The translations under genes were made by a program, and so were the position numbers. Of a DNA stretch of 64,000 nucleotides, positions 1-7,967 are shown in pieces (position 1 is the stretch's first letter; every line of letters starts with the position of its first letter). A model generated the notes under the pieces. It was given only the letters and a program-made list of their open reading frames with translations, was not told where the DNA came from and did not search any database. The DNA comes from Rhodobacteraceae bacterium Alg231-04 (lineage in GTDB: Bacteria; Pseudomonadota; Alphaproteobacteria; Rhodobacterales; Rhodobacteraceae): NCBI GenBank assembly GCA_900143635.1, contig FREY01000002.1, forward strand, positions 132,429-196,428. The letters run 5' to 3'.

Positions 1-175
1 CCGGCATCGGCTGGACCATAGCGATCAGCCGATGCGGTGTTTTCAGCGCGTCTTCCAGCATCTGCAGGTAACGCGGCTCAAAGATATGCAGCGGCAGCCG
101 CGTGCGCGGCAGCAGCAATGCTCCGGGCAACGGAAAGACAGGAAGAACATCCGGCAGGTCGGCGGCTTGCATCAT
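1..175 (-). CDS. LON substrate-binding domain protein (partial, 3' end outside window)
   Basis: The reverse strand reads MMQAADLPDVLPVFPLPGAL, followed by LLLPRTRLPLHIFEPRYLQML. This is the hallmark start of the LON N-terminal (PUA-like) substrate-binding domain, with FPLPG and the HIFEPRY element. Stand-alone LON-N proteins of about 210 residues, without the AAA or protease domains, are common in Proteobacteria; they are presumed peptide or protein binders and their role is not settled. Only the first 58 codons lie in the window. It starts 28 bases after the stop of the thioredoxin-TPR gene on the same strand, so the two are probably co-transcribed. A second ATG at 172 could equally be used. 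Confidence 0.85.
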   Translation of the reverse strand, partial: MMQAADLPDVLPVFPLPGALLLPRTRLPLHIFEPRYLQMLEDALKTPHRLIAMVQPMP

Positions 176-202
176 GCCCCTTACTCTAGCCCAGCACAGG
201 TT

Positions 203-1129
203 TTAGGCAAATATCAGCGAGCTCAATTTGCGTCGCCCGTTCAGCACCACCGGATCTTCCGGCTTCAGCGCGTCAAAAATGGTAAACAACTGCGCTTTTG
301 CGGCGCCTTCGTTCCATTCCCGGTCGCGCCGGAAAAGCTCCAGCAGCTCGGCCACCGCGGCCTCTGCATCATCCGCTGCATGCAGCGCCTGTGCCAGATC
401 GAACCGGGCCTGATGATCGCTGGGATTGGCCTCCACGGCCGCGCGCAACTCGGCCACGGGGCCGGCATTTTCTGCCTGGCGCGCCAATTCGATCTGTGCG
501 CGCACGGCTTCAATTTCAGGCGCATCCGAAATTTCAGCCGGGGCGCCGTTCAGCACCGCCTCTGCCTGATCCAGATCGTCCTGTGCAATGTGGCAGCGCG
601 CAACACCGGCAAAGGCCGCCGCATTGTTGGGGTCTTCACCAAGGATCGCCGAGAAGGTCTGCGCCGCATCGGACACCGCGCCTTCACCCAGCATCTCTTC
701 CGCCGCTTCCAGCGCATCGCCAAGACCGCCATCAGCCTGACCACCGCCAGCCTCGACAACACGGCCGACAAAGGTGTCAATCTCGCTCGGCGGCAAGGCG
801 CCCTGAAACCCGTCAACCGGCTGGCCCTGCCAGAAGGCATAGACCGTGGGGATCGACTGGATCTGCAGCTGGCCCGCAATGCCCTGGTTTTCGTCCACAT
901 TGACCTTGGCCATGGTGACAGCACCCTTGGCCTTGATCACTGCCGCTTCCAGCGCTGGTCCCAGTGTTTTGCAGGGCCCGCACCAGGGTGCCCAGAAATC
1001 AACAATGACCGGCACCTTCATCGAGGCCTCGACCACATCCTGCATGAAGGTCGCTTCGGACACGTCCTTGATCAAATCGCTTTCAGGGGCAGCGGCGGCC
1101 GCGCCACCAAGAATATCCATCATGTCCAT
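203..1129 (-). CDS. Thioredoxin-TPR co-chaperone (CnoX/YbbN family)
   Basis: 308 residues. An N-terminal thioredoxin fold (about residues 20-125) carries the redox motif WCGPC (49-53), preceded by VDFWAP. The C-terminal half is helical and TPR-like (LGEDPNNAAAFAGVARCHIAQ and following). This is the CnoX/YbbN layout, a cytoplasmic holdase that protects proteins during oxidative stress and hands them to chaperones. Unlike E. coli YbbN it keeps both active-site cysteines. The ATG at 1129 was chosen over the longer open frame because GGAG lies seven bases upstream and MDMMDILGG leads directly into the fold. It is divergent from the membrane-protein gene at 1198. Confidence 0.93.
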   Translation of the reverse strand: MDMMDILGGAAAAAPESDLIKDVSEATFMQDVVEASMKVPVIVDFWAPWCGPCKTLGPALEAAVIKAKGAVTMAKVNVDENQGIAGQLQIQSIPTVYAFWQGQPVDGFQGALPPSEIDTFVGRVVEAGGGQADGGLGDALEAAEEMLGEGAVSDAAQTFSAILGEDPNNAAAFAGVARCHIAQDDLDQAEAVLNGAPAEISDAPEIEAVRAQIELARQAENAGPVAELRAAVEANPSDHQARFDLAQALHAADDAEAAVAELLELFRRDREWNEGAAKAQLFTIFDALKPEDPVVLNGRRKLSSLIFA

Positions 1130-1197
1130 GTTCTCCACTTGGGCCTCGTGCCTATATGAATAGTGCCGCGCCGGAAACCAAGAGAGGAGTTGCGCAT

Positions 1198-1728
1198 TTG
1201 TCCCGCAATCGCTTCGATATTTTCGCCCTGACAGAACAAATGATGACAATGGACGACGCAGCTTGGGCCCGCCACGCCAATCCGTTGAGCATCTATACGC
1301 GAATTGCGATCCTGCCACTGCTGAGCCTCGCCATCCTCAGCCGTGTTTGGCTTGGCTGGCTGGCGCTGGTGCCTGTGGCGCTGGTGCTGCTCTGGACTTG
1401 GCTAAACCCACGCGCCTTCGGCCCGCCCGCCCATACTGAAAGCTGGGCCGCACAGGGCACATTTGGAGAACGGGTCTTTCTGAACCGGGCCCGCATCCCA
1501 ATTCCACCCCACCACGCCCTGTGGGGCAAGGCGCTGGCCGCCGTTTCAGCCCTGGGGTTTCCAGCGTGGGCCTACGGTCTCTGGGCCGTGGATCTGGCTT
1601 GGATCTCGTTTGGTCTTTCGCTAATGGTCGGTGCCAAACTATGGTTTGTCGACCGCATGGGCTGGCTCTATCAGGATATGCAGGACGCAGAACCCGCCTA
1701 TACAGCGTGGCATCGGCCAAAACTCTGA
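1198..1728 (+). CDS. Small multi-pass membrane protein (DUF6653-like)
   Basis: About 176 residues with two hydrophobic hairpins (LPLLSLAILSRVWLGWLALV and VALVLLWTW, then ALAAVSALGFPAWAYGLW and WISFGLSLMVGAKLW). The conserved-looking motif DDAAWARHANPLS lies near the start and WLYQDM near the end. It resembles the DUF6653 family as I recall it; no function is known to me. I prefer the TTG at 1198 because AGAGGAG lies eight bases upstream. The frame is open to an ATG at 1156 with no ribosome-binding site. It converges on xthA, with a hairpin and repeat between them. Confidence 0.7.
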   Translation: MSRNRFDIFALTEQMMTMDDAAWARHANPLSIYTRIAILPLLSLAILSRVWLGWLALVPVALVLLWTWLNPRAFGPPAHTESWAAQGTFGERVFLNRARIPIPPHHALWGKALAAVSALGFPAWAYGLWAVDLAWISFGLSLMVGAKLWFVDRMGWLYQDMQDAEPAYTAWHRPKL

Positions 1729-1733
1729 CCAGA

Positions 1734-1778
1734 TTTCATCTTTTCAAAAATACTCCGGGTTCCGGGGTGGAACCCCGG
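1734..1778. repeat. Convergent-gene intergenic repeat, copy 1, with hairpin
   Basis: The block at 1734-1756 (TTTCATCTTT...AAATACTCC) recurs on the opposite strand at 12751-12773 with 21 of 23 bases identical. It runs into a GGGTTCC/GGAACCC hairpin (1757-1763 with 1769-1775). Both copies lie between converging genes, which fits a bidirectional terminator or a 3'-end element. Confidence 0.65.
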
Positions 1779-1797
1779 CACCCTCTTTGCCGCGCGC

Positions 1798-2586
1798 CTA
1801 GATATCAAAGGTCGCAAACACCGGCGCATGGTCACTGGGTTTTTCCCAGCCGCGCGCATCGCGCAATACCCGGCTGGAATGACCGGCCGCCGAAATATCC
1901 TGTGTAGCCCAGACATGATCCAGCCGCCGGCCTTTGTCTGCCGCATCCCAGTCCTTGGCGCGGTAAGACCACCAGCTGTACAGCAGCCCTTCGGGGATAT
2001 CCTGCCGTGTCACATCCACCCAGTTCCCGGCATCCTGCACCTGCGCCAGATGCTCCACCTCGACCGGTGTGTGGCTGACAATCTTCAGCAGCTTCTTGTG
2101 ATCCCAGACGTCATCCTCGCGCGGGGCAATGTTCAAATCGCCCACCAAAATGGATTTTTCCGGCTTCTGCCCGTGGAACCAGTCGCGCATCTCGGTCAGG
2201 TAATCCAGCTTCTGGCCAAACTTCTCGTTGATCTCGCGGTCCGGTTTGTCGCCGCCTGCAGGCACATAAAAATTGTGAACCGTGACGCCATTCTCCAAAC
2301 GACCCGCGATGTGGCGTGCATGGCCAAGATCGGCAAAATCTTCGGCCGCAGCTTCTTCCATCGGAATGCGGCTGAGGATCGCGACGCCGTTATATCCCTT
2401 TTGACCCCGCGCAACCATGTGGGTGTAGCCCAGCTCGCGGAACCCCTTGAGCGGGATCTTGTCCACCGGGCTTTTGCATTCCTGCAGGCAGAGCACATCG
2501 GGCCCTTCCTCCTGTAACAGCTTCAGCACGATCGGCTCGCGCAGGCGAACCGAGTTGATGTTCCAGGTGGCAAGAGTAAAGGACAT
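1798..2586 (-). CDS. xthA: Exodeoxyribonuclease III
   Basis: 262 residues, the usual length for ExoIII. Endonuclease/exonuclease/phosphatase fold with the family landmarks LATWNINSVR (start), LQECKSP (metal-binding Glu), GYNGVAILSR, VGDLNIAPREDDVWD (catalytic Asp/Asn) and RRLDHVWAT followed by KPSDHAPV (catalytic His). It acts as AP endonuclease and 3'-5' exonuclease in base-excision repair. The ATG at 2586 is preceded by GGAAGAGA and begins exactly at the family N-terminus; the longer open frame upstream is not supported. A terminator separates it from the upstream response-regulator gene. Confidence 0.96.
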   Translation of the reverse strand: MSFTLATWNINSVRLREPIVLKLLQEEGPDVLCLQECKSPVDKIPLKGFRELGYTHMVARGQKGYNGVAILSRIPMEEAAAEDFADLGHARHIAGRLENGVTVHNFYVPAGGDKPDREINEKFGQKLDYLTEMRDWFHGQKPEKSILVGDLNIAPREDDVWDHKKLLKIVSHTPVEVEHLAQVQDAGNWVDVTRQDIPEGLLYSWWSYRAKDWDAADKGRRLDHVWATQDISAAGHSSRVLRDARGWEKPSDHAPVFATFDI

Positions 2587-2684
2587 GCGCGTCTCTTCCG
2601 GTTGGTCAATTTCGCGGTCATTCTTGCCCGCCCCGGCGGTCAGATACCAGCAATGTTTTGAGATCGTCAGCCCGGCCGCTGGAC

Positions 2685-2713
2685 AAAAAAAGGGCCGGGC
2701 ACGAGGCCCGGCC
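2685..2713 (-). terminator. Rho-independent terminator downstream of the response regulator
   Basis: On the minus strand an 8-bp GC stem (2693-2700 with 2706-2713, 5-base loop) is followed by seven T (complement of 2685-2691). It lies between the response-regulator stop (2837) and the xthA start (2586). Confidence 0.85.
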
Positions 2714-2836
2714 AGTCCAACAGGGAGGTACATAACGTATATCTGATATGTGGCTGACTTGTGGGTGCTTCAAGGGTGACGAGCACAATTCAAGGTTGCG
2801 TCCGGCGGGTTTCCGCCGAAACCCAGCCCAGGAAAA

Positions 2837-3523
2837 TCACGACACCAAGCGGTAGCCGCCAGATTCCGTCACCAAAATCCGCGCATTAGAGGGATCAGGC
2901 TCAATTTTCTGTCGCAGCCGGTAAATGTGGGTTTCCAGCGTATGCGTGGTCACACCGGCGTTATAGCCCCAAACCTCATGCAGCAGAACGTCGCGTGCAA
3001 CCACACCATCGGACGACCGGTAGAGGAACTTCAGAATATTGGTTTCCTTCTCGGTCAGGCGGATCTTGCGGTCATCCTCGGCGATCAGCATCTTCATTGC
3101 CGGCTTGAACGTATATGGCCCGAGGGCAAACACCGCGTCCTCGGATTGCTCATGCTGGCGCAGCTGGGCACGGATACGGGCCAGCAGCACTGGGAACTTG
3201 AACGGCTTGGAGACATAGTCATTCGCGCCTGCATCAAGCCCGAGAATGGTGTCGGCATCGCTGTCATGACCGGTCAGCATCAGGATCGGTGCCTTGACCC
3301 CCTGCTTGCGCATCAGGCGGCACAGTTCGCGCCCATCGGTGTCCGGCAGACCAACATCCAGAATGATCAAATCATAGAGCGCCTCCTTGGCGCGCTCCAT
3401 CGCGGTGACACCGCTATCAGCTTCGAAGACATCAAAATCTTCGGTCATCACCAGTTGCTCGCTCAGAGCTTCACGCAGATCTTCGTCATCGTCGACCAGC
3501 AGAATCTTCTTCAGTTGCGCCAT
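2837..3523 (-). CDS. cenR: OmpR-family response regulator (CenR-like)
   Basis: 228 residues. The receiver domain (1-120) has the acidic triad DDD (11-13), phosphoacceptor Asp56 in LDVGLP, and Lys in SKPF. The C-terminal winged helix (about 130-228) contains LTEKETNILKFLYR and THTLETHIYRLRQKIE. The stretch EVWGYNAGVTTHTLETHIYR matches my memory of CenR, the essential envelope regulator of Caulobacter and other alphaproteobacteria; the ortholog call is inference. No histidine kinase is adjacent. The start at 3523 has AGGAGG eight bases upstream, so the seven extra residues of the longer frame are unlikely. Confidence 0.85.
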   Translation of the reverse strand: MAQLKKILLVDDDEDLREALSEQLVMTEDFDVFEADSGVTAMERAKEALYDLIILDVGLPDTDGRELCRLMRKQGVKAPILMLTGHDSDADTILGLDAGANDYVSKPFKFPVLLARIRAQLRQHEQSEDAVFALGPYTFKPAMKMLIAEDDRKIRLTEKETNILKFLYRSSDGVVARDVLLHEVWGYNAGVTTHTLETHIYRLRQKIEPDPSNARILVTESGGYRLVS

Positions 3524-3695
3524 AGGGAAACCTCCTGTCCTCACTCCTCACACATGCGTGTCCTTCTCGTAAACCGCAAGAATTGCTGCAAAGCTCTCAC
3601 AGGCTCGTGTCTGCTGCGCGGGAAATGTTTCACATTCGCAAGGTTTGGGCTTAAGCATGCACTGCTGAAATTTCGTGAATTCCGGATCTTTGCCC

Positions 3696-4784
3696 ATGAG
3701 CCTCATGCCCACCACGATCGAGCTGCTGGCCCGCGCCAGGGTAGACCTGCGCATGGGGCTGCCGGTGGTGCTGACCTGTGGAAACGAGGGCGCCCTTGCA
3801 ATATCAGCCGAAACGCTGACAGCCGCCCGGCTCGCAGATATGCGCGCCATTGGCACGCCGATCCTGGCTTTGACGGCCCGCCGCGCCGAGACGCTGAAAG
3901 CGCGCGCCTACGATGGTGACGTGGCCCGCATCGCCCTGCCGCAGGACGCAGACCGGCGCTGGATTGAGGCGCTGGCAGATCCCTCTGATGACCTCAACAC
4001 GCCGATGAAGGGGCCGCTCACCTCCCTGCGCGATGGCAGTGCCGAGTTGCACCGCCTTGCAATTTCGCTGGTGAAATCCGCACGGCTGTTGCCTGCTGCC
4101 ATATTGTTACCTGTTGAAAATCCATTGAAATTCTCCGTCGAAAACGGCCTGACCGCGCTCGGCAAGACTGCGGCAGAACCGCTTTTGAACGAAAGCTCGC
4201 CCTTGCATCCGGTGGCGGCAGCCCGCCTGCCGATCTATGCGGCCGAGGCGGGCCGCCTGCACATTTTCCGCCCCGAAGATGGCAACGAAGAGCACTACGC
4301 CATCGAAATCGGCCGTCCAGACCGATCGAAACCGGTGCTGACAAGATTGCATTCGGCCTGTTTTACCGGCGACGTTCTTGGGTCCCTGAAATGCGACTGC
4401 GGCCCGCAGCTGCACGGCGCATTGGCGCAGATGGGGGCTGAAGGGGCCGGGGTTCTGCTCTACCTCAATCAAGAGGGTCGCGGCATCGGGCTCGCCAACA
4501 AAATGCGCGCCTATTCTCTTCAGGATCAAGGGTTTGACACCGTCGAGGCAAACCACCGTCTGGGTTTTGAAGATGATGAGCGCGATTTTCGCCTTGGCTC
4601 GGATATTCTACGCAAACTGGGATTTTCGCAGGTCCGCCTGCTGACCAATAATCCCAAGAAAATCGCCATGATGGAAAACACCGGCATCGCGGTCCCTGAA
4701 CGGGTGCCGCTGCAGGTCGGCGAAAATGCCCACAACCGCAGCTATCTTGCGACCAAAGCGGCAAAATCCGGACATTTGCTGTGA
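3696..4784 (+). CDS. ribA: GTP cyclohydrolase II with N-terminal extension
   Basis: 362 residues. The C-terminal half is GTP cyclohydrolase II, the first step of riboflavin synthesis: zinc ligands C222, C233 and C235 in CFTGDVLGSLKCDC, EGRGIGLANK, and LLTNNPKK. The first about 170 residues (ARARVDLRMGLPVVL and following) look like a degenerate DHBP-synthase (RibB) domain without its acidic catalytic motifs that I can see, so I call RibA and not RibBA. Start choice among three nearby ATGs is uncertain; 3696 (MSLMPTT) fits the family best but has no clear ribosome-binding site. It overlaps the next gene by 4 bases. Confidence 0.93.
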   Translation: MSLMPTTIELLARARVDLRMGLPVVLTCGNEGALAISAETLTAARLADMRAIGTPILALTARRAETLKARAYDGDVARIALPQDADRRWIEALADPSDDLNTPMKGPLTSLRDGSAELHRLAISLVKSARLLPAAILLPVENPLKFSVENGLTALGKTAAEPLLNESSPLHPVAAARLPIYAAEAGRLHIFRPEDGNEEHYAIEIGRPDRSKPVLTRLHSACFTGDVLGSLKCDCGPQLHGALAQMGAEGAGVLLYLNQEGRGIGLANKMRAYSLQDQGFDTVEANHRLGFEDDERDFRLGSDILRKLGFSQVRLLTNNPKKIAMMENTGIAVPERVPLQVGENAHNRSYLATKAAKSGHLL

Positions 4785-5278
4785 CCCCTGCCGATCTGGT
4801 GCTGACCCCGCGCGGGGTGCGTTTCATGGGGCGGATCTTGCCCTGTAGCATCGGCAAAGGCGGGCTATCCAATTTGAAACGAGAAGGCGACGGCGCCACC
4901 CCGACAGGCATTCACCAGATTGTCGACATGTATTTCCGCCCCGACAGGATTACCCGCCCCACCCCTTGGGCCAAGGCGATCGGGCCTCGTGATCTCTGGT
5001 CTGATGACAGCGGAGACCTGGCCTATAATTCCCATGTCCGCGCACCTTATGGTTACAGCCATGAATGTTTACGCCGGGCAGACCCGCTCTATGATCTGGT
5101 CATTGTCCTGAATTGGAACTGGCCCATTGCGGAACCGGGACGCGGATCAGCGATATTCATCCACCAATGGCGCAGGCCCGGGTATCCGACAGAAGGCTGC
5201 ATCGCCCTTTCCCGACCGGTTTTACATTGGCTGGCTGCGCGTGTTCGCCCGTGTTCACAGGTCATTGTTGCGGGGTAA
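4781..5278 (+). CDS. L,D-transpeptidase (YkuD) family protein
   Basis: 165 residues. The GTG start overlaps the ribA stop (GTGA), which implies translational coupling. The YkuD-type core shows His128 in FIHQW and the nucleophile Cys140 in PTEGCIAL, plus the GDGATPTG motif near residue 40. Such domains cross-link or attach to peptidoglycan, but no signal peptide or membrane segment is visible, so a secreted role is not assured. This short form is common next to ribA in roseobacters, as far as I recall. Confidence 0.87.
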   Translation: MTPADLVLTPRGVRFMGRILPCSIGKGGLSNLKREGDGATPTGIHQIVDMYFRPDRITRPTPWAKAIGPRDLWSDDSGDLAYNSHVRAPYGYSHECLRRADPLYDLVIVLNWNWPIAEPGRGSAIFIHQWRRPGYPTEGCIALSRPVLHWLAARVRPCSQVIVAG

Positions 5279-5342
5279 CTCAGCCGCCGCACACGGGAAA
5301 TTTCAGCTTTTCGGCCAAAACTCTTTGAAGGAGTTTGCGCCT

Positions 5343-5993
5343 TCAATAGGCCCGTTCGCCGAAAATGGCTGATCCGACCCTCACATGGGTTGCCCCATGT
5401 GATATTGCTTTCTCAAAATCGCCGCTCATGCCCATAGACAGACCTGCGACCCCGTTGCGCTCTGCAATTCTAGCGAGATGAGCAAAATGCAGGCTGGCGT
5501 CTTCTGTCACCGGGGGAATGCACATCAACCCCTTCACCGGAAGATCCAGATCCCGGCAATCGCGAATGAATCCATCCGCATCCGTCGGCAGAACACCCGC
5601 TTTCTGATCTTCTTCGCCTGTATTCACCTGAATGAACAGGTCCGGACACTGCCCCAACTCCTGCGCAAGACGCGCAATCGTTGTTGCAAGCTTCGGCCGG
5701 TCGACGGAATGGATCGCATCCGCCAGCTCCATTGCTTGGCGTGCTTTGTTTGTTTGCAATGGGCCGATGATATGGAGGTCAACACCGTCAAAGCGCTGCC
5801 GAAAGTCAGGCCATTTGCCTGCCGCCTCCTGCACCCGATTTTCACCAAAACAGCGATGCCCCGCGATCAGAACCTCTTCGACCCGTTCATCACGCTGTTT
5901 TTTTGACACCGCAATCAGCGTCACAGAGCCCTTGCTGCGGCCTGCATCGGTTTCTGCCTTGGCAATGCGGGATTTGATCTCTTCCAGGGACAT
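5343..5993 (-). CDS. YggS-family PLP homeostasis protein
   Basis: 216 residues, single alanine-racemase-like barrel domain without catalytic partner domains. PLP lysine K31 in LIAVSKKQ; further landmarks GENRVQEA, HIIGPLQTNK, VNTGEEDQKAG and GMSGDFEKAI, all typical of the YggS/PROSC family that buffers cytoplasmic PLP. The ATG at 5993 precedes MSLEEIK; the longer frame is not needed. Converges on the transpeptidase gene. Confidence 0.95.
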   Translation of the reverse strand: MSLEEIKSRIAKAETDAGRSKGSVTLIAVSKKQRDERVEEVLIAGHRCFGENRVQEAAGKWPDFRQRFDGVDLHIIGPLQTNKARQAMELADAIHSVDRPKLATTIARLAQELGQCPDLFIQVNTGEEDQKAGVLPTDADGFIRDCRDLDLPVKGLMCIPPVTEDASLHFAHLARIAERNGVAGLSMGMSGDFEKAISHGATHVRVGSAIFGERAY

Positions 5994-6040
5994 GGGGTGC
6001 CTCGCTTCTGTGTGGAGGCAAAAAACACCGAAACCGGGCA

Positions 6041-6072
6041 AAAGAAAAGGGCGGGTTCCGAAGAACCCGCCC
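6041..6072 (-). terminator. Terminator of the porin gene
   Basis: On the minus strand GGGCGGGTTC pairs with GAACCCGCCC (6063-6072 with 6049-6058, loop of four), followed by a T-rich run (complement of 6041-6048). It lies 30 bases past the porin stop. Confidence 0.88.
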
Positions 6073-6101
6073 CAAAGTCACGCTGAGTGCGTGGCTTGAG
6101 C

Positions 6102-7115
6102 TTAGAAGCCCAAGCGTACACCAACCGATGCTTCGGTTGCGTCGTTGTTTTCGCCAACACCGCCAACCAGGGTCACGTTGCCGCCCAGCGAGTGAGCAAC
6201 ACCGATACCGTAGGATTCTGCGTCGGTGGACTCGGAGCCACGACCATAAGCGAACTCAATGGTGGTTGCCGAGGAGACAGCGTAAGCAGCGGAGATGCCG
6301 TAGAAGGTGCCGCCCAGAGTGGCGTCGTTAGTTGCCAGATCTTCGTCGCCAACAACCGCACCCAGGGACAGGTCGCCCAGGGAAACCTGACCAGCAAGCA
6401 GAACAACTTCGTCGCCGTTTGCAGCTTCACCGCCTGCCAGGGTCACACCAAAGGTGTCGCCGGTGTAGGTGATGAATGCTTCGGTCTGATCTTCGCCGCT
6501 GTTGTCGTCATAGGACAGACCCAGCAGAACCGGACCGGTGCTGTAGGTTGCGTACAGAGCGTGGTTGCCGTTGCCACCGGAAGAGAAGCCGTACTTGTCG
6601 TAGTTCATAGCTGCGGCTTGGCCGAAGTTGAACAGCGAGCCAGGCTCAGCAACACCAGCGCGGTGCTTCATCTGGTCAACGGCGGAACCGACGTTACCAA
6701 CATAGACTTCCAGACCGCCGTAAGCGACGGAGAACTGTGCGCCGGAGATGCCGGTGTCAGCTGCTTCGCCCTCGCTGTTGGAAACAGCTTGGATACGGAT
6801 ACGACCACCGAATTCGATGCCGCCATCGGTCGCAGTGGACGCGTCGATGTTGATGCGCATACGCGAGTACAGGATGGTGTCGTCCAGCTCTTCCGTGGTC
6901 ACCGTCTGAGTAACACCATTCACGTTGCGGGTCACTGCACCGTTGGCGGTGGTTGCGGTGCCGGTGAAGGTGGTGACGGTGCTAGTGGTGGTGATAGTGC
7001 CACGGTCTTCCACGTAGGACAGACCAAAGCGGCCGGAACCGGAGAAGGTGATTTCGGCGGCTGCCATGCCGGCGGTTGCTACCAGCGCGGTGGAAGCGAG
7101 AAGAATCTTTTTCAT
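6102..7115 (-). CDS. Outer-membrane porin (Rhodobacteraceae type)
   Basis: 337 residues. A classic signal peptide (MKKILLASTALVATAGMAAA) is followed by ITFSGSGRFGLSY, the first strand of the Rhodobacter-type trimeric porins. The body alternates short hydrophobic strands with Gly/Asp/Thr-rich loops, and the protein ends SVGVRLGF with the C-terminal aromatic residue that barrel insertion requires. General diffusion of small solutes is inferred. Monocistronic: terminator downstream, and a 280-base upstream region shared with the divergent lipoprotein gene. Codon usage is strongly biased towards frequent codons, which fits high expression. Confidence 0.93.
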   Translation of the reverse strand: MKKILLASTALVATAGMAAAEITFSGSGRFGLSYVEDRGTITTTSTVTTFTGTATTANGAVTRNVNGVTQTVTTEELDDTILYSRMRINIDASTATDGGIEFGGRIRIQAVSNSEGEAADTGISGAQFSVAYGGLEVYVGNVGSAVDQMKHRAGVAEPGSLFNFGQAAAMNYDKYGFSSGGNGNHALYATYSTGPVLLGLSYDDNSGEDQTEAFITYTGDTFGVTLAGGEAANGDEVVLLAGQVSLGDLSLGAVVGDEDLATNDATLGGTFYGISAAYAVSSATTIEFAYGRGSESTDAESYGIGVAHSLGGNVTLVGGVGENNDATEASVGVRLGF

Positions 7116-7395
7116 CGTTTTTTCCCTCGGGTTTTGATGTTCTTTCCCAGGCTCTACGGAACTGCATCGCTCTGAGTACGCCAACCGTTTCGCTCTTTTT
7201 GGGTGCTTCGGGCAAGAACGCGCTGCGAAAGGCAATTCTTTCACCATCACTTTGATGCAAGGATGCCACAGTCCGATTGCAGGGCAGCCACGTCGCGGTC
7301 CCTGCGGCAGAGTCTTATAAAGAATATACTTGTTGCAGGCGGGCGGCTTCATTAGGACTGGCGCGCAAGGACATTAACTGCGGGCTGAGCTGAAC

Positions 7396-7878
7396 ATGCG
7401 CTGGATTGCGAACCTGACACTGATTCTGGGCCTTTCGGCCGTGACTGCCTGCGGCGGCTTCAGCAAGGAGGCCGTGCAAAACCCACCTGAACGCGGGCAG
7501 GCCTATCTTGACGACAAGGATGCGGCCGCCTCCGATGGCACCACCATCTGGGAGGCCTTTGGCCCCAACAAGAATGAACAGTCCGTTCAGGTGAACCGCT
7601 ATCTCTGGACAGCATCGCTGGATGTGCTGAACTTCTTGCCGGTTCAATCGGTCGATCCCTTCACCGGGGTGATCATAACCGGCTTTGGCACCCCGCCCGG
7701 CGGTGGCCGTGCCTATCGCGCTACCGTTCACATCAAGGATCCCGCCCTTGATGCCCGCAGCCTGAACCTGGCGCTGCAGACAAAATCCGGAGCCGCCAGT
7801 GCCGAAACTGTGCGCGCGGTCGAAAATGCCATTCTGGCCCGGGCCCGCCAGCTGCGGATCTCCGACAAGAAACTCTGA
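7396..7878 (+). CDS. DUF3576 lipoprotein
   Basis: 160 residues. Lipoprotein signal with lipobox LSAVTAC (Cys19). The mature part contains TIWEAFGPNKNEQSVQVNRYLW and PFTGVIITGFGTPPGGGRAYR, typical of DUF3576, an alphaproteobacterial envelope family of unknown function. It lies upstream of leuS but is separated from it by a terminator. Confidence 0.9.
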   Translation: MRWIANLTLILGLSAVTACGGFSKEAVQNPPERGQAYLDDKDAAASDGTTIWEAFGPNKNEQSVQVNRYLWTASLDVLNFLPVQSVDPFTGVIITGFGTPPGGGRAYRATVHIKDPALDARSLNLALQTKSGAASAETVRAVENAILARARQLRISDKKL

Positions 7879-7922
7879 GGCTTCCGCCTCTGGCATCGGC
7901 CAGCAAACACCAGTAATACCTG

Positions 7923-7946
7923 CGCCGGGCCCTTGCCCGGCGTTTT
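7923..7946 (+). terminator. Terminator between the DUF3576 gene and leuS
   Basis: CGCCGGGC (7923-7930) pairs with GCCCGGCG (7935-7942) around CCTT, followed by TTTT. Confidence 0.75.
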
Positions 7947-7967
7947 CATTCTCAAAGGACCGCATCC

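Noticed and set aside
7116-7395. Strong promoter in the porin/lipoprotein divergent gap
   Set aside because: AT-rich patches such as TATAAAGAATATA exist, but no well-spaced -35/-10 pair could be defended.
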